NCBI GenBank assembly: GCA_045612565.1
Contig: JAZKZG010000028.1
Coordinates: 1 to 64,000, forward strand
DNA length: 64,000 bases
Direction: 5' to 3'
From: RGIG9041 sp045612565
GTDB lineage: Bacteria > Bacillota > Clostridia > Oscillospirales > QAKW01
Shown: in pieces, positions 33,336-41,590 of the stretch
How positions within the stretch are numbered: the first letter of the stretch is position 1
Layout of the letters: each line of letters opens with the position of its first letter
Program-made: the position numbers and the translations under genes
The notes under the pieces: model-generated
The model's database searches: none
Seen by the model: only the letters and a program-made list of their open reading frames with translations
What the model was told of the DNA's origin: nothing

Positions 33336-34130
33336 ATGATGCCATTTTTATTTACAAGACAACAAACGGGCATTGTTATGCTTGAAACAAATAAAATTAA
33401 ACCGTCAAAATACCAACCGCGGAAGACTTTTGCCAGACAGCCGCTTGACGAACTCTGTGAGTCGATAAAAGAGAACGGAATTTTGCAACCGCTCATCGTA
33501 ACAGAGCAAGACGAAGAGTATATGCTGATAGCAGGGGAGAGGCGGTTACGTGCCGCAAAACTTGCGGGACTTAAAACCGTTCCTTGTATCGTAAGCGCAT
33601 ACAGCGACCAGAAATGTGCTGAACTTGCTATAATCGAAAATGTTCAGCGCGAGGGACTCTCTTTTTTTGAAGAAGCGGAAAGTTATATGCGTCTTATTGA
33701 AGAGTTTGATATGACGCAAGGGCAAATTGCAAAAAAGGTTTGTAAAAAGCAATCTACAATCTCAAATAAAATCAGACTTTTAAAACTGCCGCCCACAGCA
33801 CGTGCAATCATAGTTGCCGCAGGGCTGAGTGAACGACACGCCCGTGAACTTTTGCGAATACAAAAAAAGGAAATGTTGTTTTTCGCACTTGATAAAATAG
33901 TTGAGAAAAAGCTGAATATCACACAGACAGAACAGTTTATTACATCACTTTTAACTCCTCCGCCCGAAAAACCGAGTCGTTCCTGTAAAATCGGTGACGT
34001 AAGGATTTTTATTAACACAATAAACAAGGCGGTTGACCTGATTAAACAGTCGGGTATCAAACCCACCACACAACTTTGTGAAAAGGATGGGTTTGTTGAA
34101 TATATAATTAAAATACCCAAATCATCCTAA
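33336..34130 (+). CDS. noc: ParB-like nucleoid occlusion protein
   Basis: ParB paralog of 264 residues. Short N-terminal segment MPFLFTRQQTG (possibly the membrane-targeting amphipathic helix of Noc), then the ParB CTPase domain with LETNKIKPSKYQPRKTF and the GERRLRAAKLAG box (near 69). The HTH follows (about 125-160, GQIAKKVCKKQSTISNKIRL) and a C-terminal dimerisation part. Synteny between rsmG and parA, plus a separate canonical ParB downstream, supports Noc over a second ParB. I saw no Noc-binding consensus (TATTTCCCGGGAAATA) in the window. Confidence 0.85.
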   Translation: MMPFLFTRQQTGIVMLETNKIKPSKYQPRKTFARQPLDELCESIKENGILQPLIVTEQDEEYMLIAGERRLRAAKLAGLKTVPCIVSAYSDQKCAELAIIENVQREGLSFFEEAESYMRLIEEFDMTQGQIAKKVCKKQSTISNKIRLLKLPPTARAIIVAAGLSERHARELLRIQKKEMLFFALDKIVEKKLNITQTEQFITSLLTPPPEKPSRSCKIGDVRIFINTINKAVDLIKQSGIKPTTQLCEKDGFVEYIIKIPKSS

Positions 34131-34131
34131 T

Positions 34132-34280
34132 CCCCTAAAAAGAAGAAGGAATCATCGAAAGGTGGTTCCTTCTTCTTTCATTTCTGCTCTTTCCCTTTGC
34201 GGGACGACGCGTTAAAAAAATATGCCTGTGGCATATTTTTAGCCAAAGTCGGTCGCAGATTATACTGCGACCTGGACCGC
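34132..34280 (+). repeat. Duplicated three-hairpin element, copy 1
   Basis: 149 bases, directly after noc. Hairpin 1: AAAAAGAAGAAGGAA ... TTCCTTCTTCTTT (terminator-like, noc 3' end). Hairpin 2: AAAAATATGCC TGT GGCATATTTTT (34216-34240). Hairpin 3: GGTCGCAG ATTATA CTGCGACC (34251-34272). Copy 2 has the same length. Confidence 0.8.
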
Positions 34281-34333
34281 GGCAGCTCCTTTCGGTTCGC
34301 TTTTTCCGCCCCCGGCGGCGCTCACCAACGTCC

Positions 34334-34482
34334 CCCCTAAAAAGAAGAAGAGAATGCCGCAAGGTGTTCTCTTCTTCTTTTATTTCCACTCTTTCCCTTT
34401 GCGGGACGACGCGTTAAGAAAATATGCCTGTGGCATATTTTTAGCTAAAGTCGGTCGCAGGTTATACTGCGACCTGGACCGC
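34334..34482 (+). repeat. Duplicated three-hairpin element, copy 2
   Basis: 149 bases, same order of hairpins as copy 1. In hairpin 1 the stem is changed on both sides (GAAGGAA/TTCCTTC in copy 1, GAAGAGAA/TTCTCTTC here), so pairing is kept. The 53 bases between copies are GC-rich and unlike the rest. With the parS pair, this accounts for the 535-base noc-parA spacer. Confidence 0.8.
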
Positions 34483-34528
34483 CTCGTCCTACATTGTGAC
34501 GTCAAACTTATTCCTAGTATTCTCCCAT

Positions 34529-34544
34529 TGTTTCACGTGAAACA
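34529..34544. promoter_or_regulatory. parS site 1
   Basis: Perfect 16-base consensus TGTTTCACGTGAAACA, the ParB/Spo0J loading site, 122 bases before parA. Confidence 0.97.
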
Positions 34545-34566
34545 TTGTTTTGGGACGTTTTTTGAA

Positions 34567-34582
34567 TGTTTCACGTGAAACA
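34567..34582. promoter_or_regulatory. parS site 2
   Basis: Second perfect TGTTTCACGTGAAACA, 38 bases from the first (start to start). Confidence 0.97.
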
Positions 34583-34665
34583 TTATAATTTTACAATAAA
34601 AGTCTTTATTTTTTTAAATATATATGATACAATATCAAAGCCTAATATGAATTTGGAGAGTAATA

Positions 34666-35439
34666 ATGGGAAAAATAATATCTATAGTTAATCAAAAAGG
34701 TGGGGTTGGTAAAACAACAACTGCCGTAAACCTTGCATCTTCAGTTGCACAGATGGGCAAAAAGGTGCTTTTGGTAGATATGGACAGCCAGGCGAATGCA
34801 ACATCAAGCTTTGGCATATCACAAAAGAAAGCAAAATACACAGTATATGATATACTTATTAATAATGTAGATATTAAAGATGTTGTTATAACATCATCAT
34901 ATGATAATATAGATGTAGTTCCATCACACATTGACCTTGCTGGTGCAGAAATAGAAATGGTTGTTGCTGACAACCGAGAGTTTTTATTAAAAAACGCTCT
35001 TAACACCATCCGACATCTTTACGATTTTATATTTATAGACTGCCCACCGTCATTGGGTCTTTTAACGCTTAATGGTCTTGCGGCATCAAACAGCATATTA
35101 ATACCTATTCAACCCGAGTATTTTGCGCTTGAAGGCGTATCCAAACTAATAAACACAGTACGTCAGGTTAAAAAACGCATCAATCCTTCGCTGTTTTTGG
35201 AGGGAGTTCTGCTGACAATGTATGACGGCAGACTTAATCTTACTTTACAGGTTGCAGACGAAGTTAAAAAATACTTTGGAAACAAAGTTTATAAAAATGT
35301 AATTCCGCGTAACGTTCGCTTATGTGAGGCTCCCAGCCACGGAATGCCCGTATCAGCTTATGACAGATACTCAAAAGGCGCACTCACTTACCGCGAACTT
35401 GCAAAAGAATTTTTAGCAAATCAGGAGGTGGCAGAATAA
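34666..35439 (+). CDS. parA: Chromosome-partitioning ATPase ParA/Soj
   Basis: Deviant Walker ATPase of 257 residues that works with ParB in origin segregation and controls DnaA in B. subtilis. The motif KGGVGKTTTAVNLA (near 11), the VDMDSQANATSS switch (near 38) and DFIFIDCPPSLGLLTLN (near 117) are complete. TTTGGAGAG precedes the ATG. It overlaps parB by one base. The two parS sites lie just upstream. Confidence 0.97.
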   Translation: MGKIISIVNQKGGVGKTTTAVNLASSVAQMGKKVLLVDMDSQANATSSFGISQKKAKYTVYDILINNVDIKDVVITSSYDNIDVVPSHIDLAGAEIEMVVADNREFLLKNALNTIRHLYDFIFIDCPPSLGLLTLNGLAASNSILIPIQPEYFALEGVSKLINTVRQVKKRINPSLFLEGVLLTMYDGRLNLTLQVADEVKKYFGNKVYKNVIPRNVRLCEAPSHGMPVSAYDRYSKGALTYRELAKEFLANQEVAE

Positions 35440-36284
35440 TGAAAAAAGGACTTGGTAAAGGACTTGATTCACTTTTTGAAGAAAACTCATTCGATATATC
35501 AGAAAGACCTATAACCGAAGCACGAATCACACAAATTGAACCGGATAAAAACCAGCCGCGCCGCGATTTTGACCAAGAGGCACTTAACGCCCTCAGCGAA
35601 TCAATAAAACAGCATGGAGTTATCTCGCCAATCATTGTAACACAAATCGACGATGACAGATACCGCATAATAGCAGGTGAGCGCCGCTACAGAGCTGCGA
35701 AACTCGCAGGGCTTGAGACAATGCCTATAATAGTGAAAAACTACACCGAAAGCGAAATTTCAGAGATAAGCCTTGTGGAAAACCTTCAACGCGAAGACTT
35801 AAACCCACTTGAAGAGGCATTCGGCTATAAAAAACTGATGATTTCATACGGTCTTACGCAAGAACAGGTTGCAACAAAGGTTTCAAAATCAAGAAGTGCT
35901 GTTGCTAATTCAATGCGACTTTTGGCACTTCCCGAGGGTGCCCTTGAATACGTAAAAACAGGGGAGTTATCGGCAGGTCACGCACGTACACTCCTTGCAC
36001 TCGAAAACCCCGACGATATCCTTGCTGCAGCAAACAAAATAATCAGTGAGGAACTTTCAGTACGTCAGACCGAAGAACTCGTTAAGCGTATGAAAGCTGT
36101 AAAACCGGATAAACCGATGCCCGACCCCGAGGTTGTCCTCGCACTCAAAGAACTTGAATCGCGTGCAAGAGTTGGGACAGGAAACAAGGTAAAAATAAAA
36201 CACACAGCCAAAAACACAGGTAAAATTGAGATTTTCTACAGTTCTACCGACGAACTCGAAAAACTTATAGATATGCTATCATAA
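35439..36284 (+). CDS. parB: Chromosome-partitioning protein ParB/Spo0J
   Basis: parS-binding CTPase clamp of 281 residues. N-terminal KKGLGKGLDSLF tail that stimulates ParA, then the CTP-binding boxes (KNQPRRDFD near 36, GERRYRAAKLAG near 75, ENLQREDLNPLEEA near 108). An HTH follows (LTQEQVATKVSKSRSAVAN, near 135-155) and a C-terminal dimer domain. GGAGGTG lies inside the end of parA, giving coupled translation. Confidence 0.97.
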   Translation: MKKGLGKGLDSLFEENSFDISERPITEARITQIEPDKNQPRRDFDQEALNALSESIKQHGVISPIIVTQIDDDRYRIIAGERRYRAAKLAGLETMPIIVKNYTESEISEISLVENLQREDLNPLEEAFGYKKLMISYGLTQEQVATKVSKSRSAVANSMRLLALPEGALEYVKTGELSAGHARTLLALENPDDILAAANKIISEELSVRQTEELVKRMKAVKPDKPMPDPEVVLALKELESRARVGTGNKVKIKHTAKNTGKIEIFYSSTDELEKLIDMLS

Positions 36285-36297
36285 GGCGGTGAAAAGT

Positions 36298-36798
36298 ATG
36301 TTTAAAAAGAAAAAGACAGACGCACCCGTACAGAACAATGCCGAAACACAAGAGTTTGAAAAAAATATAAAAACACTTTGGATTTATACCACACTCTTTT
36401 GCCTGTTTGCATTGATACTTATAATAATATCATCGTACGTACAGTATAAAATCGACCGTCGCGCCGAATACTATCAGGACCAGTACGAGTCGGCGCAGAC
36501 CTCTTCTCAGTCAACAATAAAAAATATCCAGACTGAAAATAATACACTTAAAAAAGACATCGAAAAATATAAAGAACAAGCCACGATTTGTAAAGAACAG
36601 GCGGAACAGGACGCCGTTTTATTGCAAAACAGTGCAGAAATGCTCGAAAACGCCGAGATATTGCTCGATATACAAAATGACGTATCAAAACGTAACTATA
36701 TCTCCGCTCGCGAAAAGATGAAAACAGTGAGCGAACAACACCTCAGCGAAAAAATGCTCGAGATCTATAACGGTCTTAAGGACAAGCTGGGTATATGA
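36298..36798 (+). CDS. Membrane-anchored coiled-coil protein, hypothetical
   Basis: 166 residues, not recognised. A basic N terminus (MFKKKK), one transmembrane helix (about 30-52) and an extracytoplasmic or cytoplasmic coiled coil (about 60-130, rich in E, K, Q). The layout resembles FtsL/DivIC-like or YlqD-like small proteins, but no specific motif supports either. AGGCGGTGA lies just before the ATG at 36298, so I prefer it to the GTG at 36289. It sits between parB and rnhA and overlaps the latter by four bases, in the same operon. Confidence 0.72.
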   Translation: MFKKKKTDAPVQNNAETQEFEKNIKTLWIYTTLFCLFALILIIISSYVQYKIDRRAEYYQDQYESAQTSSQSTIKNIQTENNTLKKDIEKYKEQATICKEQAEQDAVLLQNSAEMLENAEILLDIQNDVSKRNYISAREKMKTVSEQHLSEKMLEIYNGLKDKLGI

Positions 36799-37244
36799 AA
36801 CAGGTAACAATATACTCCGACGGCGCATGTAGCGGAAACCCCGGTCCCGGCGGTTACGGAACCGTTCTTGTATACAACGGCGTTGAAAAAGAACTTTCAG
36901 AAGGATTTGAAAGTACAACTAATAACAGAATGGAACTTTTGGGTTGCATAAAAGGTCTTGAATGTCTTAAAGAACCGTGTCAGGTAACTGTCATAAGCGA
37001 TTCAAAATACCTGTGTGATGCAATAAATCAGGGTTGGCTTGAATCGTGGAAAAACCGCGGTTGGAAAAAAGCCGATAAAAAGCCCGTTCTTAACCAGGAA
37101 CTGTGGGAGCGTCTTGATAAACAACTTGCAATTCATACGGTTTCATTTGAATGGATAAAAGGTCATAACGGCCATCACTATAATGAACGCTGCGACACCC
37201 TTGCCGTCAGCGAATATCAGAAGTTTTTGAAAGGAAGTAATTAA
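36795..37244 (+). CDS. rnhA: Ribonuclease HI
   Basis: Degrades RNA in RNA-DNA hybrids; 149 residues, typical of bacterial type 1. Catalytic residues are visible: Asp in YSDGACSGNPGPGG (near 9), Glu in NNRMELLGC (near 47), Asp in VISDSKYL (near 69) and Asp in NERCDTLA (near 134). The basic protrusion WKNRGWKKADKKP is present. The ATG overlaps the stop of the previous gene (ATGA). Confidence 0.95.
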   Translation: MKQVTIYSDGACSGNPGPGGYGTVLVYNGVEKELSEGFESTTNNRMELLGCIKGLECLKEPCQVTVISDSKYLCDAINQGWLESWKNRGWKKADKKPVLNQELWERLDKQLAIHTVSFEWIKGHNGHHYNERCDTLAVSEYQKFLKGSN

Positions 37245-37246
37245 CT

Positions 37247-38416
37247 TTGGAAAAGAGATTTGTTTATGCAGACAACGCGGCAACAACAAAAGTACGCCCC
37301 GATGTCTTTGCAAAAATGATACCGCACTATGTTGAACACTACGGCAACCCCTCAAGCATCTACTCGGTTGGCCGAGAGAGTGCGGTAGCAGTAATGGAGG
37401 CACGTAAAACCGTTGCGGAGTGCCTTAATTGCGACCCGAAAGAGATTGTGTTTACATCGGGCGGCAGCGAGAGTGATAACCTTGCAATCGTTGGTATTGC
37501 AAAGCGCAAGGGCAAAGGCCACATCATCACTTCAAAAATCGAACACCATGCTGTACTCCACACTGTACAGGCACTTGAAAAAGACGGCTTTGACGTAACT
37601 TATATTGATGTTGATGCCGAAGGCCTCGTAAACCCCGAGGATATAAAAAATGCAATCCGCGAAGATACAATTCTAATAACAATTATGTTCGCAAATAACG
37701 AAATCGGCACAATCCAACCGATTGCAGAAATCGGTAAAATAGCACGTGAACACAAAATTCCCTTCCACACCGATGCTGTTCAGGCGGCAGGTCACATTGA
37801 AATCGATGTTCAGGCATTGAATGTTGATATGCTGTCACTTTCTGCTCACAAATTCGGCGGTCCCAAGGGAACAGGTGTTCTGTACGTACGCCGCGGTGTT
37901 GTTTATAAACCGATCATTATGGGCGGTGCACAGGAAAACAACAAACGCGCAGGTACCGAAAATATTGCAGGTATTATTGGTACAGCCGAGGCACTTAAAC
38001 TCGCTTGTGCTGAGATTGACCACGAAACAAAGCGTCTTACCGCACTCCGTGACAAACTTATCGACGGTATTTTAACAACAATTCCGTACACACGCCTAAA
38101 CGGAAGCCGTACACAGCGTATGCCGGGTAACGTTAATATCTCGGTTGAATATATCGAAGGCGAAGCACTCATTCTTATGCTTGACTTCAACGGCATCTGT
38201 GCCTCGAGCGGTTCGGCTTGTACAACCGGCTCACTTGACCCGTCACATGTGCTTTTAGCTCTTGGCCTTACACATGAGGTTGCTCACGGCTCACTCCGTT
38301 TATCACTCGGCAGAGATAATACCGAGGCAGACGTTGATTATATTCTTGAAGTATTGCCCAAAGTTGTAGAAAGACTTCGTGCAATGTCACCCGTATGGGA
38401 AAACAGACCGCAATAA
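37247..38416 (+). CDS. nifS: Cysteine desulfurase (NifS/IscS type)
   Basis: PLP enzyme that delivers sulfur from cysteine for Fe-S assembly; 389 residues. Opening YADNAATTKVRP, PLP lysine in SLSAHKFGGPKGTG (near 205), catalytic cysteine in CASSGSACTTGSLDPSHVL (near 325). It starts at TTG, with AAGGAAG 9 bases upstream. nifU follows 12 bases later. The pair without iscA/hscBA is the nif/isc-like minimal set of Clostridia. Confidence 0.96.
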   Translation: MEKRFVYADNAATTKVRPDVFAKMIPHYVEHYGNPSSIYSVGRESAVAVMEARKTVAECLNCDPKEIVFTSGGSESDNLAIVGIAKRKGKGHIITSKIEHHAVLHTVQALEKDGFDVTYIDVDAEGLVNPEDIKNAIREDTILITIMFANNEIGTIQPIAEIGKIAREHKIPFHTDAVQAAGHIEIDVQALNVDMLSLSAHKFGGPKGTGVLYVRRGVVYKPIIMGGAQENNKRAGTENIAGIIGTAEALKLACAEIDHETKRLTALRDKLIDGILTTIPYTRLNGSRTQRMPGNVNISVEYIEGEALILMLDFNGICASSGSACTTGSLDPSHVLLALGLTHEVAHGSLRLSLGRDNTEADVDYILEVLPKVVERLRAMSPVWENRPQ

Positions 38417-38428
38417 AGGAGAAAACTT

Positions 38429-38854
38429 ATGTATACAGAAAAAGTAATGGATCATTTTTCAAATCCCCGCAATGTTGGTGAAATCGAAAACGCTGACGGT
38501 GTCGGCGAGGTTGGTAATGCAAAATGCGGCGACATTATGCGTATTTATTTAAAAATTGATAACGATACAATCACCGATGTTAAATTTAAGACTTTTGGCT
38601 GCGGTGCCGCTATTGCAACATCATCAATGGCAACCGAACTCATAAAAGGCAAAAAAGTAGAAGACGCACTCACCCTCACAAACAAAGCGGTTATCGAGGC
38701 TCTTGACGGTCTTCCGCCCGTAAAAGTTCACTGCTCTGTTCTGGCAGAGGAAGCAGTTAAGGCTGCAATCAAAGACTATTTTGATAAAAACGGCATTGAA
38801 AATGACCTTGAAATCGGAGGATGCGCAGGTTGCTGCAGCAGCTGCGACAAATAA
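38429..38854 (+). CDS. nifU: Iron-sulfur cluster scaffold NifU/IscU
   Basis: Scaffold protein of 141 residues. The three ligand cysteines are in GNAKCGD (near 34), TFGCGAAIATSS (near 59) and VHCSVLAE (near 102). The C terminus adds a cysteine cluster CAGCCSSCDK, common in clostridial NifU-like proteins and of unknown role. AAAGGAGAAA precedes the ATG. It follows nifS in the same operon. Confidence 0.94.
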   Translation: MYTEKVMDHFSNPRNVGEIENADGVGEVGNAKCGDIMRIYLKIDNDTITDVKFKTFGCGAAIATSSMATELIKGKKVEDALTLTNKAVIEALDGLPPVKVHCSVLAEEAVKAAIKDYFDKNGIENDLEIGGCAGCCSSCDK

Positions 38855-38858
38855 GGCT

Positions 38859-40226
38859 ATGAGACGTTTAATTTCAATTGCTTTAGTACTTGTTTTTATT
38901 ATATGTATGTCGGCGTGTACCCCAAACAACGTACTCACTCCCGACACACCTGATACTCCAAACGATACCCCCACCCAAACTCCCGAACCAAATACTCAAG
39001 AGCAAACTCCCGATAACACAGAAAACGAACAAACTCCCGAACAACCTACAGACGACGGCTATGTTATTGCGGGTAAAGAGAAAAATAAAGACCTTATGCC
39101 AACAGTTGATATCGAATCACTTGGTATTACGCCTGTAAAGGTTTCTGACCTTACAGATAAAACTCTTACAATCTACACAGCAGAACGTGACGCTTTCTCT
39201 GTTGATAAACTTGATGACAAAGCGTGGATTAATGCGGTTTCGGAAGACCTTGGCATAAAAGTAAAACAGTATATGCGCTCGGATAAAACTCTTTATTCTG
39301 CACAGGCGATTGCGCAAAAATCGGGTATGTCACTCGATATTGTGTCAACACTCATAACCGATATAATCCCTACACGTTCACTTATGAAAAGTGAATTGGA
39401 ACTTAAAGAAGACGGTAAACTTATGCCGTTCTCAAAGCGCGTGTACACACTCTCGGGCGGAAAAGTGTTTACAGGCTACGGCAGTTCAAAAATGATGTGG
39501 TATAACAAAGATATCGTCAGCGATAAAAAAGCGTACGACCTTTTTGAACAGGGTGTTTGGAACACCGAGGCACTCGCTTCTCTCAATACCGAAATCACCT
39601 CGGCAGAAAAGAATATGATTGAATGTTCCAACTGGGCATCTTTTGCTTCGTCTTGCGGTACACAAATAACAGGTCTTGCAGACGACGGCAAAACATACTG
39701 CTCATTAAATGATGAACAGTCAATAAACGCTTTAAAAACTTTCTCACAACTTTTAAATACGGTATCGACCGATAAAAAGACTTTCAAAAACGGCAACACC
39801 GCTTTTTGTTATACTGATGCTCCCGTTCTCGAAAAAGGTGAACTCGGCTTTGTACCCGTTCCGTCATACAGTCACAACGGAAAGAATGTAACAGAGCTTT
39901 GCGGTATTGGTATGGGTGTTTCAAAAACAGCCGATGAAATTCAGTCGCAATATGCCCTCACATTCATTTTGTTGTGGGCGGCACGTTACAGCGAAGCACG
40001 TGCAGACGCACTCGTTTATGACTATAAGCTGGACGAGAAAAAAGCTGAGAAATATATCGAGTTTTCAGAAACTGACGGCGGTCTTTACAATGCCGACCGC
40101 ATTATATCGTCATACTTTACAAATTCGACAATTCCCGAAACACTTTATGCCACTGCAGACGAAATAACACAAGAATATGCAGATGCGTTTACCCGCGTCG
40201 CTCTTTTAAATAACAAAATTCAATGA
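38859..40226 (+). CDS. Binding-protein-like lipoprotein C
   Basis: Lipoprotein of 455 residues: signal peptide and lipobox IICMSACTPN (Cys about 19), then a Thr/Pro/Glu-rich linker (about 22-65), then a domain distantly like the two lipoproteins at 16446-20316. Shared positions are VSDLTDKTLTIYTAERDAF against DLRGVKLQFFTAD, MMWYNKDI against MLWYNQTL, and FEQGVWNTEAL against WEKGKWDWDSF. The ATG follows the nifU stop by four bases with only a weak ribosome site, so translation may be coupled. No transporter genes adjoin it. The next gene overlaps by four bases. Confidence 0.8.
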   Translation: MRRLISIALVLVFIICMSACTPNNVLTPDTPDTPNDTPTQTPEPNTQEQTPDNTENEQTPEQPTDDGYVIAGKEKNKDLMPTVDIESLGITPVKVSDLTDKTLTIYTAERDAFSVDKLDDKAWINAVSEDLGIKVKQYMRSDKTLYSAQAIAQKSGMSLDIVSTLITDIIPTRSLMKSELELKEDGKLMPFSKRVYTLSGGKVFTGYGSSKMMWYNKDIVSDKKAYDLFEQGVWNTEALASLNTEITSAEKNMIECSNWASFASSCGTQITGLADDGKTYCSLNDEQSINALKTFSQLLNTVSTDKKTFKNGNTAFCYTDAPVLEKGELGFVPVPSYSHNGKNVTELCGIGMGVSKTADEIQSQYALTFILLWAARYSEARADALVYDYKLDEKKAEKYIEFSETDGGLYNADRIISSYFTNSTIPETLYATADEITQEYADAFTRVALLNNKIQ

Positions 40227-40996
40227 AAATTTTATGTATAGGCGACATTGTTTCGCACGAGGGTATAGATTGCCTTTTTGATGTTTTACCGCGTTTAAGG
40301 CGAAAATACAGCCCTGATGCTGTTATTGTAAACGGCGAAAACTCGGCAATCGGTAACGGAATTGATAAAATCGCATATGATATGATTATAAATGCCGGTG
40401 CCGATATTGTTACGGGCGGAAACCATTCGTTTCAAAAAAATACGGCTGGCGAACTGCACCAAAACGCAAAAAGACTTTTAAGACCCGCCAATATAGAGGG
40501 TATCTCTAACGGTCAGTGGGATATAAAACTCAATTTTGGAAAAAATACCCTCAGGGTTATAAATCTTTCAGGAACTCTTTTTATAAAAAACACAACAAAT
40601 CCGTTTGAGTTTTTGGAAAAAGCGTTGGAGACTGACAAAGACTGCATAACAGTTATTGATTTTCATGCCGAGGCTACAAGCGAAAAACGCGCACTTGGTT
40701 TTTTTGCCGACGGCAGAGTGTCGCTCGTTTACGGCACACATACACATGTACAAACAAATGACGCACAGATTTTAGAGGGCGGAACAGGCTACATAACCGA
40801 TATCGGTATGACAGGCGTTAAACAGTCGGTGCTTGGAAAAGATAAGGACGTTTGTGTTCATAACTTTTATAAGCCCGAGGACCGCCAGAAAATCAAAGAC
40901 GCAAAAGGGGAGTGTATACTCTCGGGAATTTTTGCAAAGATTGACGATGAAACAAAAAAATGTGTTTTAATCGAGACTATAAATATTGACAATTAG
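40223..40996 (+). CDS. YmdB-type metallophosphoesterase (TIGR00282 family)
   Basis: Dimetal phosphodiesterase of 257 residues. Motifs: CIGDIVSHEG (Asp 8), VNGENSA (near 36), TGGNHSFQK (near 67), a DFHAEATSEK metal motif (near 148) and the GTHTHVQTNDAQ histidines (near 173). B. subtilis YmdB hydrolyses cyclic nucleotides and affects biofilm and sporulation decisions; whether this holds here is not known. Normally encoded beside rny; here it overlaps the lipoprotein gene (ATGA) and precedes the tRNA. Confidence 0.92.
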   Translation: MKILCIGDIVSHEGIDCLFDVLPRLRRKYSPDAVIVNGENSAIGNGIDKIAYDMIINAGADIVTGGNHSFQKNTAGELHQNAKRLLRPANIEGISNGQWDIKLNFGKNTLRVINLSGTLFIKNTTNPFEFLEKALETDKDCITVIDFHAEATSEKRALGFFADGRVSLVYGTHTHVQTNDAQILEGGTGYITDIGMTGVKQSVLGKDKDVCVHNFYKPEDRQKIKDAKGECILSGIFAKIDDETKKCVLIETINIDN

Positions 40997-41023
40997 TTAT
41001 TGATGTGATAATATAATTGTTGC

Positions 41024-41110
41024 GCTGGTGTGGCGGAACAGGCAGACGCCCGGGACTTAAAATCCCGTGATAGCAATATCGTACCGGTTCGATTCCGGTC
41101 ACCAGCACCA
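41024..41110 (+). tRNA. tRNA-Leu(UAA)
   Basis: Acceptor GCTGGTG (41024-41030) pairs with CACCAGC (41100-41106); discriminator A and an encoded CCA follow. Anticodon stem CGGGA/TCCCG with loop CTTAAAA, anticodon TAA at 41058-41060. A long variable arm (TGATAGCAATATCGT) and T-loop GTTCGATTC confirm a class II leucine tRNA. Confidence 0.97.
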
Positions 41111-41143
41111 AAAATCCCGTTCACATAAGTGGGCGGGATTTTT
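41110..41143 (+). terminator. Terminator of the tRNA gene
   Basis: AAAAATCCCG ... CGGGATTTTT immediately after the CCA end. Confidence 0.85.
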
Positions 41144-41184
41144 ACTTATTACTTTTTACCTCTTCACTCTTACCTCAAAATGTT

Positions 41185-41478
41185 ATGATTGATTTAGAAC
41201 AATTTGATGAGTCACTTGTACGTTTATATAAAATTATTGAACGTATTAATTTTAAAGATTTATTTGACTCGCTTGATAACAAGAAATTATATAAAAAATC
41301 TCCGCTTGAATATCAAATTGGCGATAAATTTAATTACAAAGAGTTGAATTTAACTGAATATCAACAAATTGTACTAGAAAAGTATTTTAATTTTCTTGAA
41401 TATGAAACAAAAGCAAAGGTTTTCCTCACTTATTTAAAAACAATTGAGCATACCGTAAAATTTATTAAAGACACATAA
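41185..41478 (+). CDS. Hypothetical protein, 97 residues
   Basis: Not recognised. The frame encodes a charged, mostly helical soluble protein rich in K, E, Y and L, with no signal peptide, cysteine motif or HTH. It is preceded by a terminator and has no clear ribosome site or promoter, so expression is doubtful. A strong terminator follows it at once, which favours a real transcript. Its base composition is more AT-rich than that of the neighbours and its codon use leans to AAA, GAA, TTT and ATT, which may indicate recent acquisition. Confidence 0.5.
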   Translation: MIDLEQFDESLVRLYKIIERINFKDLFDSLDNKKLYKKSPLEYQIGDKFNYKELNLTEYQQIVLEKYFNFLEYETKAKVFLTYLKTIEHTVKFIKDT

Positions 41479-41490
41479 ATATTACGCGAT

Positions 41491-41524
41491 AAAAGCACAC
41501 CGAAAAATAATCGGTGTGCTTTTT
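41491..41524 (+). terminator. Intrinsic terminator
   Basis: AAAAGCACACCGA, loop AAAATAA, TCGGTGTGCTTTT. Confidence 0.88.
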
Positions 41525-41533
41525 AAAATTTTT

Positions 41534-41557
41534 TGTAACCTTTTGTGGTATTCAATG
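41534..41557 (+). promoter_or_regulatory. Possible ECF-type promoter of the lipoprotein gene
   Basis: TGTAACCTTTTGTGGTATTC resembles the block TGCAACCTTTTTGGAGTTCG at 4284 in front of the sigma relic; it lies 45-55 bases before the lipoprotein ATG. Confidence 0.35.
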
Positions 41558-41590
41558 CATTTATATGTTAAGATAAAAAAGGGTGATTAT

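Noticed and set aside
34132..34482. CRISPR array
   Set aside because: Only two 149-base units with internal hairpins and one unlike spacer, no cas genes.
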